Positions 6,815 to 14,231 of a stretch of 17,986 nt of DNA are shown here, piece after piece. Below the pieces are notes generated by a model. The model did no database searches. It saw only the letters and a program-made list of their open reading frames with translations, and was not told where the DNA came from. Source of the DNA: Sulfurovum sp. (GTDB lineage Bacteria; Campylobacterota; Campylobacteria; Campylobacterales; Sulfurovaceae). Position 1 is the first letter of the stretch. Each line of letters starts with the position of its first letter. The stretch is from contig WGDG01000143.1 in the NCBI GenBank assembly GCA_015493425.1, forward strand, positions 1-17,986, read 5' to 3'. The position numbers and the translations under genes are program-made.

Positions 6815-7882
6815 TTAAAACGATACTCCGATACCGGGGGTATCGGACAAAACAATTTCACTTTCATGAAAAAGAATATCACTTTTTAAAGGGTGTGAGG
6901 CAAGCAGTGAAACGGCATCGAGGTCGAGCATGGTAATGGTCTCCGGTCTTGCCGAAGCGACATGTACGCCTGCCGCTACCGAAACGGGGCCTTCAAGCAT
7001 GCAGCCGAGCATACACTGTACGTTATATTGGGCACAAAGATCCGCAAGTGCCAATGCCCTGGAGATACCGCCTGTTTTTGCCAGTTTTATGTTAATGTAG
7101 TCAACCGCTTCCATCTCCAAAATGGTTTTGGCATCTTTGGGTGAAAAGACCGACTCATCAGCAAGAACGGGTGTCATAACCCGTTCTTTAATGTAGCGTA
7201 AGCCTTCCGTATCATCAGCTGGTACGGGCTGCTCGATAAATTCGGCAAGAATACCCTCTTTTTCAAGTGTCTGCAGCAGTATCACACTCTCCTGTGCGCT
7301 CCACCCCTGGTTGGCATCGAGGCGCAGTGCAACGGATATGGGCACTGCTTGGACAATCGCCTTGATACGTTCGGCATCCTTTTTGGGGTTTTCTCCAATT
7401 TTGATTTTGAGTGTATCAGAGCCAAGGGAGACTGCTTTCAGTGAATCTTCTATCATCTTGTCTGTGTCTCCCATACTGATAGTGATGTCGGTTTTGAAAT
7501 GGCGTTTTTCACCACCAAGCATTCTGTAGAGCGGCAGTTGCTGTGCCTGTGCTTTAAGATCATAGAGTGCAATTTCAAGGGCTGATTTTGCAGTCGTGTT
7601 TTTGACAATGGTATGGTGGACAAGGTGCAGCAGCGTATCGAAATCATCGATCTCTCTGCCAATAAGGTGCGGTGTGATGAAGGCAACGGCAGCAGCAATA
7701 GACCCCATGGTCTCCCCTGTGATCTGGGGGGTGGGAGCTCCTTCACCGTAACCTATACTGCCGTCATCACATTCAATGATGACAATCAGGTCTTCGAGTG
7801 CATCGACACGGCGAAGGGCCGTTACAAAAGGGGTTTTCAAAGGTGCTTTGAAAGATTGTGTCCGTATTGATCTTATTTTCAT
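6815..7882 (-). CDS. L-Ala-D/L-Glu (dipeptide) epimerase, enolase superfamily
   Basis: A 355-residue cytoplasmic enzyme of the mandelate racemase/muconate-lactonising group. Catalytic residues are in place: K159 and K161 (LKIKIG), metal ligands D189 (LDANQGW), E217 (IEQP) and D242 (ADES), the second base K266 (NIKLAK), and the DLD motif D320/D322 that binds the dipeptide amino group in Ala-Glu epimerases. It should interconvert L-Ala-D-Glu and L-Ala-L-Glu, used in recycling murein peptides. Other dipeptide specificities exist in this family, so the substrate is a prediction. AGGAG lies 5 bases before ATG 7882; an in-frame GTG one codon earlier (7885) is only 2 bases from it and is less likely. 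It could be cotranscribed with the SulP gene. Confidence 0.87.
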   Translation of the reverse strand: MKIRSIRTQSFKAPLKTPFVTALRRVDALEDLIVIIECDDGSIGYGEGAPTPQITGETMGSIAAAVAFITPHLIGREIDDFDTLLHLVHHTIVKNTTAKSALEIALYDLKAQAQQLPLYRMLGGEKRHFKTDITISMGDTDKMIEDSLKAVSLGSDTLKIKIGENPKKDAERIKAIVQAVPISVALRLDANQGWSAQESVILLQTLEKEGILAEFIEQPVPADDTEGLRYIKERVMTPVLADESVFSPKDAKTILEMEAVDYINIKLAKTGGISRALALADLCAQYNVQCMLGCMLEGPVSVAAGVHVASARPETITMLDLDAVSLLASHPLKSDILFHESEIVLSDTPGIGVSF

Positions 7883-8001
7883 CACCGCTCCTGTATGTCA
7901 CATACCTGATTTTAGCGTAATTGCATTGAGAGCATCACGATTGTTTCACTTTTTTAATGTAGACTTGCAAATATAAAGTATGCTTTTGGAAAGGAAGAAT
8001 A

Positions 8002-8598
8002 ATGGTACAGGGAAAACTTAAGAAAATGACATTGGCGGGTGCATTTATGTCCGCATTGATACTTAGCGGATGCACACCTGAAGAGCAGGCATTTGCCGGT
8101 GGTGCTGCTGTCGGGGCGATTGGAACGGCAATGGTCTATTCCTCTCCCCACTATTACAACCGGCCGTATTACTACTATGGCGGTCGTTACTACTATGGCG
8201 GATACTACCGTAACGGCTACTACTATTACCGTGGTCACCGTTATTATGGCGGACACTATTACCATCATGGCTATCGTTACTACAATGGCCGGCGTTACCG
8301 AGCATATCCGGGGCGCTATGGTTATTATCGCAATGCGAGTGAATACAGACACTACCGAACAAGCAGGGCAAGCAGATATGGTCACAATGCGAGACATTCT
8401 TATTCTGGACATACGACAAGGGTTAGAGAACGTACCCGGACGACAAGAACGACAACAAACCGTTACAGTAACAGGCACCGAAGAAGTGATTATGGCTCAT
8501 CCAATAGGTACTACAGTGGCGGAGGAAGAAGCTCCAGAGCATCCGGTACACGTTCGCATTACAGCCGCTCTTCACGCAGCAGCATACGGCATCGGTAA
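8002..8598 (+). CDS. Tyr/Gly/Arg-rich lipoprotein
   Basis: A 198-residue envelope protein. The signal peptide ends in the lipobox LSGC, so C24 (the only cysteine) should carry the lipid. A short glycine-zipper-like stretch follows (GGAAVGAIGTAM, 33-44), then from about residue 49 the chain is low complexity: YYGG, YYYRGHRYY and HYYHHGYRYY units to about 110, then Arg/Ser/Thr/His-rich to the end. Such tails are disordered, very basic and aromatic, and would suit binding to polyanions, sugars or murein, but no function is shown. AAGGAA precedes the ATG by about 5 bases. The stop lies one base from that of the convergent DUF819 gene. The repetitive codons keep other frames open, which creates false ORFs here. 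Confidence 0.83.
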   Translation: MVQGKLKKMTLAGAFMSALILSGCTPEEQAFAGGAAVGAIGTAMVYSSPHYYNRPYYYYGGRYYYGGYYRNGYYYYRGHRYYGGHYYHHGYRYYNGRRYRAYPGRYGYYRNASEYRHYRTSRASRYGHNARHSYSGHTTRVRERTRTTRTTTNRYSNRHRRSDYGSSNRYYSGGGRSSRASGTRSHYSRSSRSSIRHR

Positions 8599-8599
8599 G

Positions 8600-9763
8600 C
8601 TAAGAGGCAATGGTCTCCAGCACCTTTCCAACAAGCAACCCTCCAAAAGTCCCCAGTATGTACCCCATCATCGCCATCAACACCCCGATGGGGATAAGTG
8701 CCCTTGAATAGGCTGAAGCGAGAATAGGGGCGGAAGCTACCCCGCCAATGTTTGCAAGTGATGCCACGCCAATGCTGAAAAGATCGAGTTTGAAGCGTTT
8801 GGCAAAAAAGAGCATGATGAGTGCATGAATAAGAAGAATGACGAATCCTGCCGCAATGTAAAGCGGTGCTTCTGCCAGTTCCCCGAAGTTTGCCCGTGAA
8901 GCGATGAGTGCAACGATCAGGTAGAGCATCATGGTTCCCAGTTCTGAAGAGCCTCCCAGTTTTGCAATCGGCGTCATCGCAAAAACAATGCCGGCCAGTG
9001 TGGCAATGATGACCGTCCAGGTCGTATGGCTGAGATAGTCGCTTGACGGTAACAGGCTACCGGTATATTGGGAAAGTGCTGAGATGGCAAGTGAAAGAGC
9101 AAGCAGCAAAAAGAGGGATGCAAAACTCATTGGGCTGCGTGCGGTCTCGTTCTGTGCCAGTTTGGCACCCACTTCGTCGATGACAGAGGTATCTGCACCT
9201 GTCCATGCATTGAATTTTGCAGCAAAAGGGACGAGAGCAAGCAGCAGCATGACCCAGACTGCATAATCAACTGAATCTATGAGCAGTGCATAACCCATAT
9301 CACTGTCAGGAAGATTGAACGCCCCCTGTATGGCGACCATATTACCCGTACCTCCCATCCAGGAGCCTGAGAGTGCAGCAAAAGGTTTCCATGCATCAGG
9401 AGAAAAGCTGTGATGAAAGAGGGCAAACATCCCAATAAAGCCAAGTGCAATACTGGTTGAAGCCAATAGGAAGGTAAGAAGCATCTTTTTACCCAGTTTG
9501 AGGATGTGGCGCATATCGGCAGTCAGAAGCATCAGAAAGATCATGGCCGGCAGGAGGTTGCCTTTAAGCGCTTTATAGGTTGTTGTTACCGATTCACTTT
9601 TTTGCCAGAGCCCGAAAGTGGAAAGGAGCATGACGGTAAAATAGAGGATGACAATGGCAGGCAGATATTCAAAGAGTCTGTTGGTCGTTTTCTTCTCTGC
9701 AAAGACAATGAGCGCGGCGATCATCATCAAGAGTGCGAGGTAGCTGAATCCGTCGGTGATCAT
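8600..9763 (-). CDS. DUF819 family membrane protein
   Basis: A 387-residue inner-membrane protein with about ten to twelve hydrophobic helices and two similar halves, as in DUF819 (Bacillus YjcL-type) proteins. Conserved-looking parts are SWMGGTGNMVAIQ (133-145) with the following ALLIDSVDYAVW, and ASLANIGGVASAPILA near the end; small glycine-rich breaks in helices of this kind are typical of transporters. No substrate is established. It is the last gene of a three-gene unit: AAAGGAG, 4 bases before its ATG, overlaps the end of the methyltransferase gene, 9 bp upstream. Distant association with dipeptide epimerases has been noticed in some genomes by my recollection, but here a plus-strand gene lies between. 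Confidence 0.88.
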   Translation of the reverse strand: MITDGFSYLALLMMIAALIVFAEKKTTNRLFEYLPAIVILYFTVMLLSTFGLWQKSESVTTTYKALKGNLLPAMIFLMLLTADMRHILKLGKKMLLTFLLASTSIALGFIGMFALFHHSFSPDAWKPFAALSGSWMGGTGNMVAIQGAFNLPDSDMGYALLIDSVDYAVWVMLLLALVPFAAKFNAWTGADTSVIDEVGAKLAQNETARSPMSFASLFLLLALSLAISALSQYTGSLLPSSDYLSHTTWTVIIATLAGIVFAMTPIAKLGGSSELGTMMLYLIVALIASRANFGELAEAPLYIAAGFVILLIHALIMLFFAKRFKLDLFSIGVASLANIGGVASAPILASAYSRALIPIGVLMAMMGYILGTFGGLLVGKVLETIAS

Positions 9764-9772
9764 GGAACTCCT

Positions 9773-10213
9773 TTAGAGAATGTAGGGAATGAAGTAACGT
9801 GTACGTTTTTTATATGCTGCATAAGCTGCATCATGCGTTATCCATAGTTTTTCTTCCCTGTGTGCCTTGAGGTAGAGTACCAGAACCAGAAATCCCCACA
9901 TAGTCCAGGCGGCAAGCGTCGGTCTGAACAGTACGACACCAAGCTGCATCAGCATGACCGAGGTATACATGGGGTGACGGATGTGCCGGTAGAGCCCGTG
10001 TGTGACGAGGCAGCACGCCTCCTTGAGTTCCGGACGGATGTTGAAGTTGTCTTTGGGATGCAGAGCAATTGCCCAAAGTCCTACGGCAATGCCGGCAAGC
10101 AGAAGCAACAAACCAGGAATGCTGAACGAAAAATTCGCTGCTGCATAAAGAATCATTGCGAAGATGGTACCAAACTGCAATGTGACCAGAAGATGAGGGT
10201 AGTAGCGTTTCAT
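9773..10213 (-). CDS. ICMT/PEMT-type membrane methyltransferase
   Basis: A 146-residue integral membrane protein with about four helices. The C-terminal cofactor and catalytic region is clear: HGLYRHIRHPMY (72-83), then REEKLW (119-124) and YAAYKKRTRYFIP (131-143), as in isoprenylcysteine carboxyl methyltransferases and bacterial phospholipid methyltransferases. It should transfer methyl from S-adenosylmethionine to a membrane-bound or hydrophobic acceptor. Bacteria lack prenylated CaaX proteins, so the acceptor is probably a lipid or isoprenoid acid. Its ATG overlaps the lipase stop (ATGA), so the two are translationally coupled, which would fit joint lipid remodelling. Confidence 0.87.
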   Translation of the reverse strand: MKRYYPHLLVTLQFGTIFAMILYAAANFSFSIPGLLLLLAGIAVGLWAIALHPKDNFNIRPELKEACCLVTHGLYRHIRHPMYTSVMLMQLGVVLFRPTLAAWTMWGFLVLVLYLKAHREEKLWITHDAAYAAYKKRTRYFIPYIL

Positions 10214-10992
10214 ATCAGCCCCATCCCCAGTGCGCGTATCTGTTCAAATTTGTGAAACTGGTAGGTACTGTACGGGTAGGTTGCCGGTTCGATGAGGTAT
10301 ACCTTTTTGTCGGTATGTTGCAGCAGTAAACGGCTTTGGTTGTAGATCAGAAGCCGCATGGAGCGTTCAAACATCTCCAGTACATTGTGGGTTTTAAAGA
10401 AGTTGTCCGGAAGCTCTTTTTCAAAAGAGTGTTCACCCAGTACATCAACGGCTAAAACGTACTTGTGCGTACTCTCTGAAATGCCGAGGTTTTCACACAA
10501 AAAGCCGTCACCGTAAACCTCTCCTTCAATGATATGCTCCTCAAACACACCGGGAATAGCCATGGTAGCAAGTACAGCATCTTTGATGCAGACATCATCA
10601 TTGGCACTGAAAACGCGTTTGTGTCCGGTTTTAAGGTTGGTGGTAATCAGTTTGAGCGGGATGTGTGTATCTGCCATCTTGCGCACACCGAACAGCGTGT
10701 CGAAAATAGAGGCGATGCGGTCGTTGTCAACAATGGCATTGCCTGAAAAGGAGAATTTGATCCAGTTGGAGACTTTGACAAAAGAGCCTATCTGTTCGTA
10801 AATCTCTGCTTCGTTCATCCCGATACTCATGCATGCGGCAATGATACCGCCCATACTGGTACCTACAAGTTCGGCAGGCTTGAGTTCTTGTGCTTCCATG
10901 TCGTACAGTACGCCAAGATGGGCAATACCGAGTGCGCCGCCGCCGGAGAGTACCAGTGTAAAAGGATGATTTCGAAGTGTGTCTGTTGTCAT
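10210..10992 (-). CDS. Patatin-like phospholipase
   Basis: A 260-residue lipid acyl hydrolase. The patatin features are complete: oxyanion loop SGGGALG (16-22), nucleophile S46 in GTSMG (44-48), and the dyad aspartate D162 in GDG (161-163). It has no signal peptide, so it should act on membrane lipids from the cytoplasm. It has the compact size of RssA/YlbK-type bacterial patatins rather than secreted toxins such as ExoU. The start must lie before the SGGG loop, and ATG 10992 is the only usable one, yet no ribosome site precedes it; TATAAT lies 6 bases upstream instead. It leads the lipase-methyltransferase-DUF819 operon. Confidence 0.9.
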   Translation of the reverse strand: MTTDTLRNHPFTLVLSGGGALGIAHLGVLYDMEAQELKPAELVGTSMGGIIAACMSIGMNEAEIYEQIGSFVKVSNWIKFSFSGNAIVDNDRIASIFDTLFGVRKMADTHIPLKLITTNLKTGHKRVFSANDDVCIKDAVLATMAIPGVFEEHIIEGEVYGDGFLCENLGISESTHKYVLAVDVLGEHSFEKELPDNFFKTHNVLEMFERSMRLLIYNQSRLLLQHTDKKVYLIEPATYPYSTYQFHKFEQIRALGMGLI

Positions 10993-10998
10993 AAAGGT

Positions 10999-11004
10999 AT
11001 TATA
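10999..11004 (-). promoter_or_regulatory. TATAAT box giving a probable leaderless mRNA for the patatin gene
   Basis: On the minus strand TATAAT occupies 11004-10999 and is followed by ACCTTT and the ATG at 10992. Transcription normally starts about 7 bases after such a box, which falls on the A of the ATG. No -35 hexamer is clear, as is usual for Campylobacterota promoters. Confidence 0.45.
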
Positions 11005-11035
11005 GCGAAGTAGAGATAAGCAGTGTGTGTTAAGA

Positions 11036-11056
11036 GAGAGCCCGTCCAGGGCTCTC
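11036..11056 (-). terminator. Hairpin terminator after the small rhodanese gene
   Basis: GAGAGCCC (11036-11043) and GGGCTCTC (11049-11056) form an 8-bp GC-rich stem with a 5-base loop, starting 14 bases past the rhodanese stop. On the minus strand it is followed by TTAACACAC, a poor T-run, so termination may be incomplete and the patatin operon promoter lies just beyond. Confidence 0.55.
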
Positions 11057-11069
11057 GGGTCGGGAGAAG

Positions 11070-11465
11070 TTACTTGTCTGCGTGTGCGTGGTGTACTTCG
11101 ATAAGATCTTCAATATTGGTATCGAGTACATACACATTCTCATAGCCCATCATTTCAAGGTATCCCATGACACGGTTGGCAAACCATCCTTTGACACATG
11201 CAACGACGATGGGGTTTGTGTGGTCGGAAGGCAGTTCATCAAGATAGTTCGAAAACTCGGGGTATGGTGTATAGAATGCATTGGCAATACCCGCTTCCTG
11301 TGCATTTTCACCGTTTACTTTTGCAGGAGGACGTACATCGAGCAGAATGGCACCCGCATCCATCAGCAGCTCCCTTGTCTGGTGCAGTGTTACCATACCG
11401 AGGGTCTCTTTGTTTTTGTTCAGGTCAATGATTGTACTCAGTTTTTCTTTTGTTTTATCAGCCAT
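11070..11465 (-). CDS. Small cytoplasmic single-domain rhodanese
   Basis: A 131-residue protein without signal peptide, almost wholly one rhodanese domain. LLDVR is at 41-45 and the active cysteine is C90 in VACVKGWFANR (88-98), with R98 closing the loop; the conserved helix MGYLEMMGYENVYVLD follows. It would carry sulfane sulfur as a persulfide. Unlike the exported rhodanese at 4446-5111, it has one loop cysteine and a different loop, so it is a distinct type and not a copy. AAGGAG is 6 bases before the ATG. It appears monocistronic, with a hairpin after its stop. A role in moving sulfur for dissimilation or cofactor synthesis is possible but not shown. Confidence 0.87.
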   Translation of the reverse strand: MADKTKEKLSTIIDLNKNKETLGMVTLHQTRELLMDAGAILLDVRPPAKVNGENAQEAGIANAFYTPYPEFSNYLDELPSDHTNPIVVACVKGWFANRVMGYLEMMGYENVYVLDTNIEDLIEVHHAHADK

Positions 11466-11623
11466 GGTTGACTCCTTTTATGTTTGTTGTAGTTATAGTT
11501 TACATAACATAAGTAAATAGAAGTGTAACAAAAGTTGCATTTTTGGGGAGGTACGTATTTTATTAAGTTGGAACAGACCTACAAGATATTAATATTTTAT
11601 ATTTTAAAATAAAGGGGAGAGTA

Positions 11624-12208
11624 ATGAAGAAACTACTATGGACTATTTCACTTGGTGCAATGGCTGTGTTGCATGCGGAAACGAATGCGACAATGCTGCT
11701 AAACGGAAATGAAAAAGCGTTGCTTGTAGACAAAAACAGGTTTTATGTAAAGGTTGTAGATGAAGTAACAGGAGGCTGTTTGCCAAAACCGGAGCAGCTG
11801 AAGCGCTCTATGGAGCAGGCACTTAAAAACGATGGGTTTGAAGTTGTAAAGAAAAGGGATTTTTTGACCCCTGAAGTCTATATTTCGACACTTGGTTTTA
11901 GAAGCAACCGTATGTGTGTTGTTGACTTTAGTGTCAGTATTCTGTTCCCCATCATCGCTGAAGTGCCGAATGCACAGAATGTTCCAAGCGGCAACAGGAC
12001 GATTGTAACGTACAGCTATGACATCGGCAGACATATTTTCCATTATCAAAGATATCGCATGCAGCAAACACTCAACAAGTATGTAAAAACCTATGGTGAT
12101 AAAATCTATATGCAGATTGCCAAAGCAAAAGATGATATTTTTGCAAAATTTCCGGAAATGAGAGAAGAGATTGAGAGAAAACGCCAAAGCGCAAAGGTAA
12201 GTAAGTAG
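11624..12208 (+). CDS. Exported protein of unknown function
   Basis: A 194-residue protein with a clear signal peptide (MKKLLWTISLGAMAVLHA, cleavage likely after residue 18), hence periplasmic or surface located. The mature part holds two cysteines, C52 (TGGCLPKP) and C98 (NRMCVVD), that could form a disulfide. It has a mixed strand pattern to about 140 and ends in a long basic and acidic helix (about 145-190, rich in Lys, Glu and Arg). I do not recognise the family. AGGGGAG stands a few bases before the ATG. The 158-bp gap before it is AT-rich (about 11580-11610) and should hold its promoter, but no box can be chosen with confidence. A long hairpin follows the gene. Confidence 0.8.
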   Translation: MKKLLWTISLGAMAVLHAETNATMLLNGNEKALLVDKNRFYVKVVDEVTGGCLPKPEQLKRSMEQALKNDGFEVVKKRDFLTPEVYISTLGFRSNRMCVVDFSVSILFPIIAEVPNAQNVPSGNRTIVTYSYDIGRHIFHYQRYRMQQTLNKYVKTYGDKIYMQIAKAKDDIFAKFPEMREEIERKRQSAKVSK

Positions 12209-12224
12209 TAGTATCTCATACCAT

Positions 12225-12257
12225 GGGAGAGAAAGCACATCATGTGCTTTCTCTTCC
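12225..12257. terminator. Long hairpin between convergent genes
   Basis: Bases 12225-12238 pair with 12244-12257 around ATCAT: 14 pairs, all Watson-Crick but one G-T. It lies 16 bases after the stop of the exported-protein gene and 15 bases before that of sdhE, so it serves both directions. Neither side has a clean T-run. A second weaker stem, CGGAAA/TTTCCG (12264-12269 with 12281-12286), spans the sdhE stop. Confidence 0.6.
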
Positions 12258-12272
12258 GTATTGCGGAAATGC

Positions 12273-13166
12273 TTACGCTGTTTCCGGGTAGAGGTGTGTC
12301 GCTTTCTGGACGTGGAAGTTCAGGCCGATCTCTTTTGGCGTACAGCCAAGCGCGAGCGCAACCATTTGCGGCATATGCAGTACCGGCAGTTCGATGTCAC
12401 GACCGATGACTTTGCCCACATCATCCTGATAAGTATCCATTTTAAGGTGACAGAGAGGACACGGAGTGACCATGAGGTCTGCATTGTTGTCGATGGCGTC
12501 TACCATCGCGTTACCTGCCAGTACTTCTGAGGTATGGTTTGCCTGAAGTTCGACGTGGAAACCGCAGCACTTGTTCTTGTGGCTGTAGTCTACAGGATGC
12601 CCTTCGAGTGCATCGATGAGACGGTCGAGAGATGTCGGGTTGTACGGATTCTCTCCGCCGTTTGCATTGTGGTGCAGCTCGGACGGGCGAATGTTATGAC
12701 AGCCGTAGAACGGTGCGATATTGAACTGGCTCAGTGGTACCTGAACTTTGTCTTTGATGTTCTCAAGACCATAATCGTCGATGAGTGCATAGAGGAAGTG
12801 TTTGATCTCGGAAGTCCCTTTGTACTCCAGACCTACTTCAGCAAGCTTTTCGTTGACACGTGCTTTAAGATCCGGGTCGGTATCGAGTGCATGCTTGGTC
12901 ATGGCAGAGTTGAGCTGACAGGTGTTACAGATGGTGATCATCGTCATCCCAAGCTTCTCAGCGTAGCAGATGTTACGTGCATTGAGTACGTGTGCGAGGA
13001 ATTCGTCAAAATCCTGCAGGTGGCTTGCACCACAGCAGCTTGCTTCTTCAAGAATCGTGATCTCAATGCCAAGTTTTTCCGCAACTGCAAGGGTAGAAGA
13101 GAGCAGCTCCGGGGTAGATTGTTTGGCTGTACAGCCGGTAAATAGTGCATATTTCAGTGTGCTCAT
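12273..13166 (-). CDS. sdhE: SdhE: CCG-domain subunit of anchor-less succinate dehydrogenase
   Basis: A 297-residue protein of the heterodisulfide reductase subunit B type, not the flavinylation factor also named SdhE. It has two full CCG motifs: C12, C44-C45, C80, C83 and C156, C200-C201 (KNKCCGF), C236, C239 (CPLC). In SdhABE/MfrABE complexes this subunit replaces membrane anchors SdhC/D, ties the complex to the membrane through amphipathic surfaces and passes electrons to or from menaquinone. It is the third gene of the operon, 9 bp after sdhB. Two ATGs are adjacent; the second (13166) is used here because AAGGAG is 5 bases from it and only 2 from the first (13169). Confidence 0.93.
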   Translation of the reverse strand: MSTLKYALFTGCTAKQSTPELLSSTLAVAEKLGIEITILEEASCCGASHLQDFDEFLAHVLNARNICYAEKLGMTMITICNTCQLNSAMTKHALDTDPDLKARVNEKLAEVGLEYKGTSEIKHFLYALIDDYGLENIKDKVQVPLSQFNIAPFYGCHNIRPSELHHNANGGENPYNPTSLDRLIDALEGHPVDYSHKNKCCGFHVELQANHTSEVLAGNAMVDAIDNNADLMVTPCPLCHLKMDTYQDDVGKVIGRDIELPVLHMPQMVALALGCTPKEIGLNFHVQKATHLYPETA

Positions 13167-13175
13167 CATAGCTCC

Positions 13176-14222
13176 TTACAGTGTGTGTGTTTGTGAAATT
13201 TCAATCAGTTTCTGGACTTCGTCAAGATTCTTGATCTTCGGTACGCTGTCAATGAACGGAATGCCTGAATGCCAGTGAATCTTGCCGGCTTTCATCATTT
13301 TGATAGCCGTCTTGAGGTGCTTGTACATACCAAGATAGCCTTCAGAATAGGCAACAATGTCAGCTTCGTCAAGGTAACCGTACTTCTTCATGCCGCGCAG
13401 GAAACCTTCGGCGTGTTTGGTAGCAACATTTGGCTTGGCGACACCCTGTTCAAACTGCATATTGTGCAGTTTGGTGATCTTTTCGATCGGGTTGATATCT
13501 TTTGGACACGCTTCTGCACACTCGAAACATTTGACACAGTCCCATACTCCCGGACCGATTTGTGCTGTGAGCTCAAGACGCTCTTTGCCGGCCTCATCAC
13601 GTGTATCGACTGTAAAGCGGTAGGCAGCATTGAATGCCGCAGGCCCGAGGTAGTCTTCGTTGACTTCGACAACCGGACAGGCATAGTGGCAGTTACCACA
13701 TTGAATACAGAGGTCAGAGTCGAGAAATCTGTTGAATTCTTCGATGGTCTGCTTGGTTTCATGTTCAGGATGTGGATCGATATCGGCAACGACATACGGT
13801 TTTACTTCGGCATGTTTGTCCCAGAAGTCTTTTTTGTCGATGATCATATCTTTGACCGCACGTTTTTTGCTCTGTGGCTCGATAAGCAGTTCATTTCCAA
13901 AAAGTGCTACGAGTTCGAGGGCATTCTGCTTACATGCAAGTGTCGCTTTGCCGTTGACTTTGATACCGCAGGCACCACAGATACCGTGACGGCATGAACG
14001 GCGGTAGGAGAAAGAGCCGTCATGTTCCCACTTGATGCGGTTAAGGAGGTCAAGCATCAATTCGTCTTTGCCCACTTCCATCGTGTACTGTTTATAGTAG
14101 GGCAGGTAGTCCGTTTCGGCATTGAAACGGAAAGTCTTCAGCGTGACCGTGACAGTGTCGGGGCGTGTCACTTCGATCTCGTCGGTATTGAACGGTTCAA
14201 ATTCTTCAGTTTGTGTACTCAT
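13176..14222 (-). CDS. sdhB: SdhB: succinate dehydrogenase iron-sulfur subunit
   Basis: A 348-residue electron-transfer protein. Twelve cysteines for three sets of clusters are visible: a [2Fe-2S] set C77, C82, C85, C97; then C172, C175, C178, C182; then C229, C232, C235, C239 (CVKCFECAEACPKD). The second and third sets use the CX2CX2CX3C spacing of [4Fe-4S] sites, whereas classical SdhB has one [3Fe-4S] centre; the cluster types here are inferred from cysteine counts. About 100 residues after the last cysteine extend it beyond the usual 240 or so, perhaps for docking SdhE. AGGAGG is 5 bases before the ATG and the sdhA stop is 9 bp upstream. Confidence 0.93.
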   Translation of the reverse strand: MSTQTEEFEPFNTDEIEVTRPDTVTVTLKTFRFNAETDYLPYYKQYTMEVGKDELMLDLLNRIKWEHDGSFSYRRSCRHGICGACGIKVNGKATLACKQNALELVALFGNELLIEPQSKKRAVKDMIIDKKDFWDKHAEVKPYVVADIDPHPEHETKQTIEEFNRFLDSDLCIQCGNCHYACPVVEVNEDYLGPAAFNAAYRFTVDTRDEAGKERLELTAQIGPGVWDCVKCFECAEACPKDINPIEKITKLHNMQFEQGVAKPNVATKHAEGFLRGMKKYGYLDEADIVAYSEGYLGMYKHLKTAIKMMKAGKIHWHSGIPFIDSVPKIKNLDEVQKLIEISQTHTL

Positions 14223-14231
14223 CTTGACCTC

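Noticed and set aside
7954..8478. 174-residue minus-strand frame, Val/Ile/Thr-rich
   Set aside because: Antisense of the same repetitive codons; it looks hydrophobic only because of composition, and its end lies in the promoter and leader of the lipoprotein gene.
8093..8707. 204-residue plus-strand frame in the lipoprotein region
   Set aside because: It is the lipoprotein repeat read one frame off (Thr/Met/Ile-rich) and runs into the antisense of the DUF819 gene. It has no ribosome site and no recognisable product; the TAC/TAT/GGC codons merely keep the frame open.
11699..12238. 179-residue minus-strand frame over the exported protein
   Set aside because: The plus strand has a signal peptide and ribosome site. 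The minus frame includes the terminator hairpin and has neither.
12534..13145. 203-residue frame antisense to sdhE
   Set aside because: Wholly inside the well-supported sdhE, with no recognisable domain.
13269..13997. 242-residue frame antisense to sdhB
   Set aside because: It lies wholly within sdhB, whose cluster motifs are certain. Long antisense frames recur across this window from codon bias.
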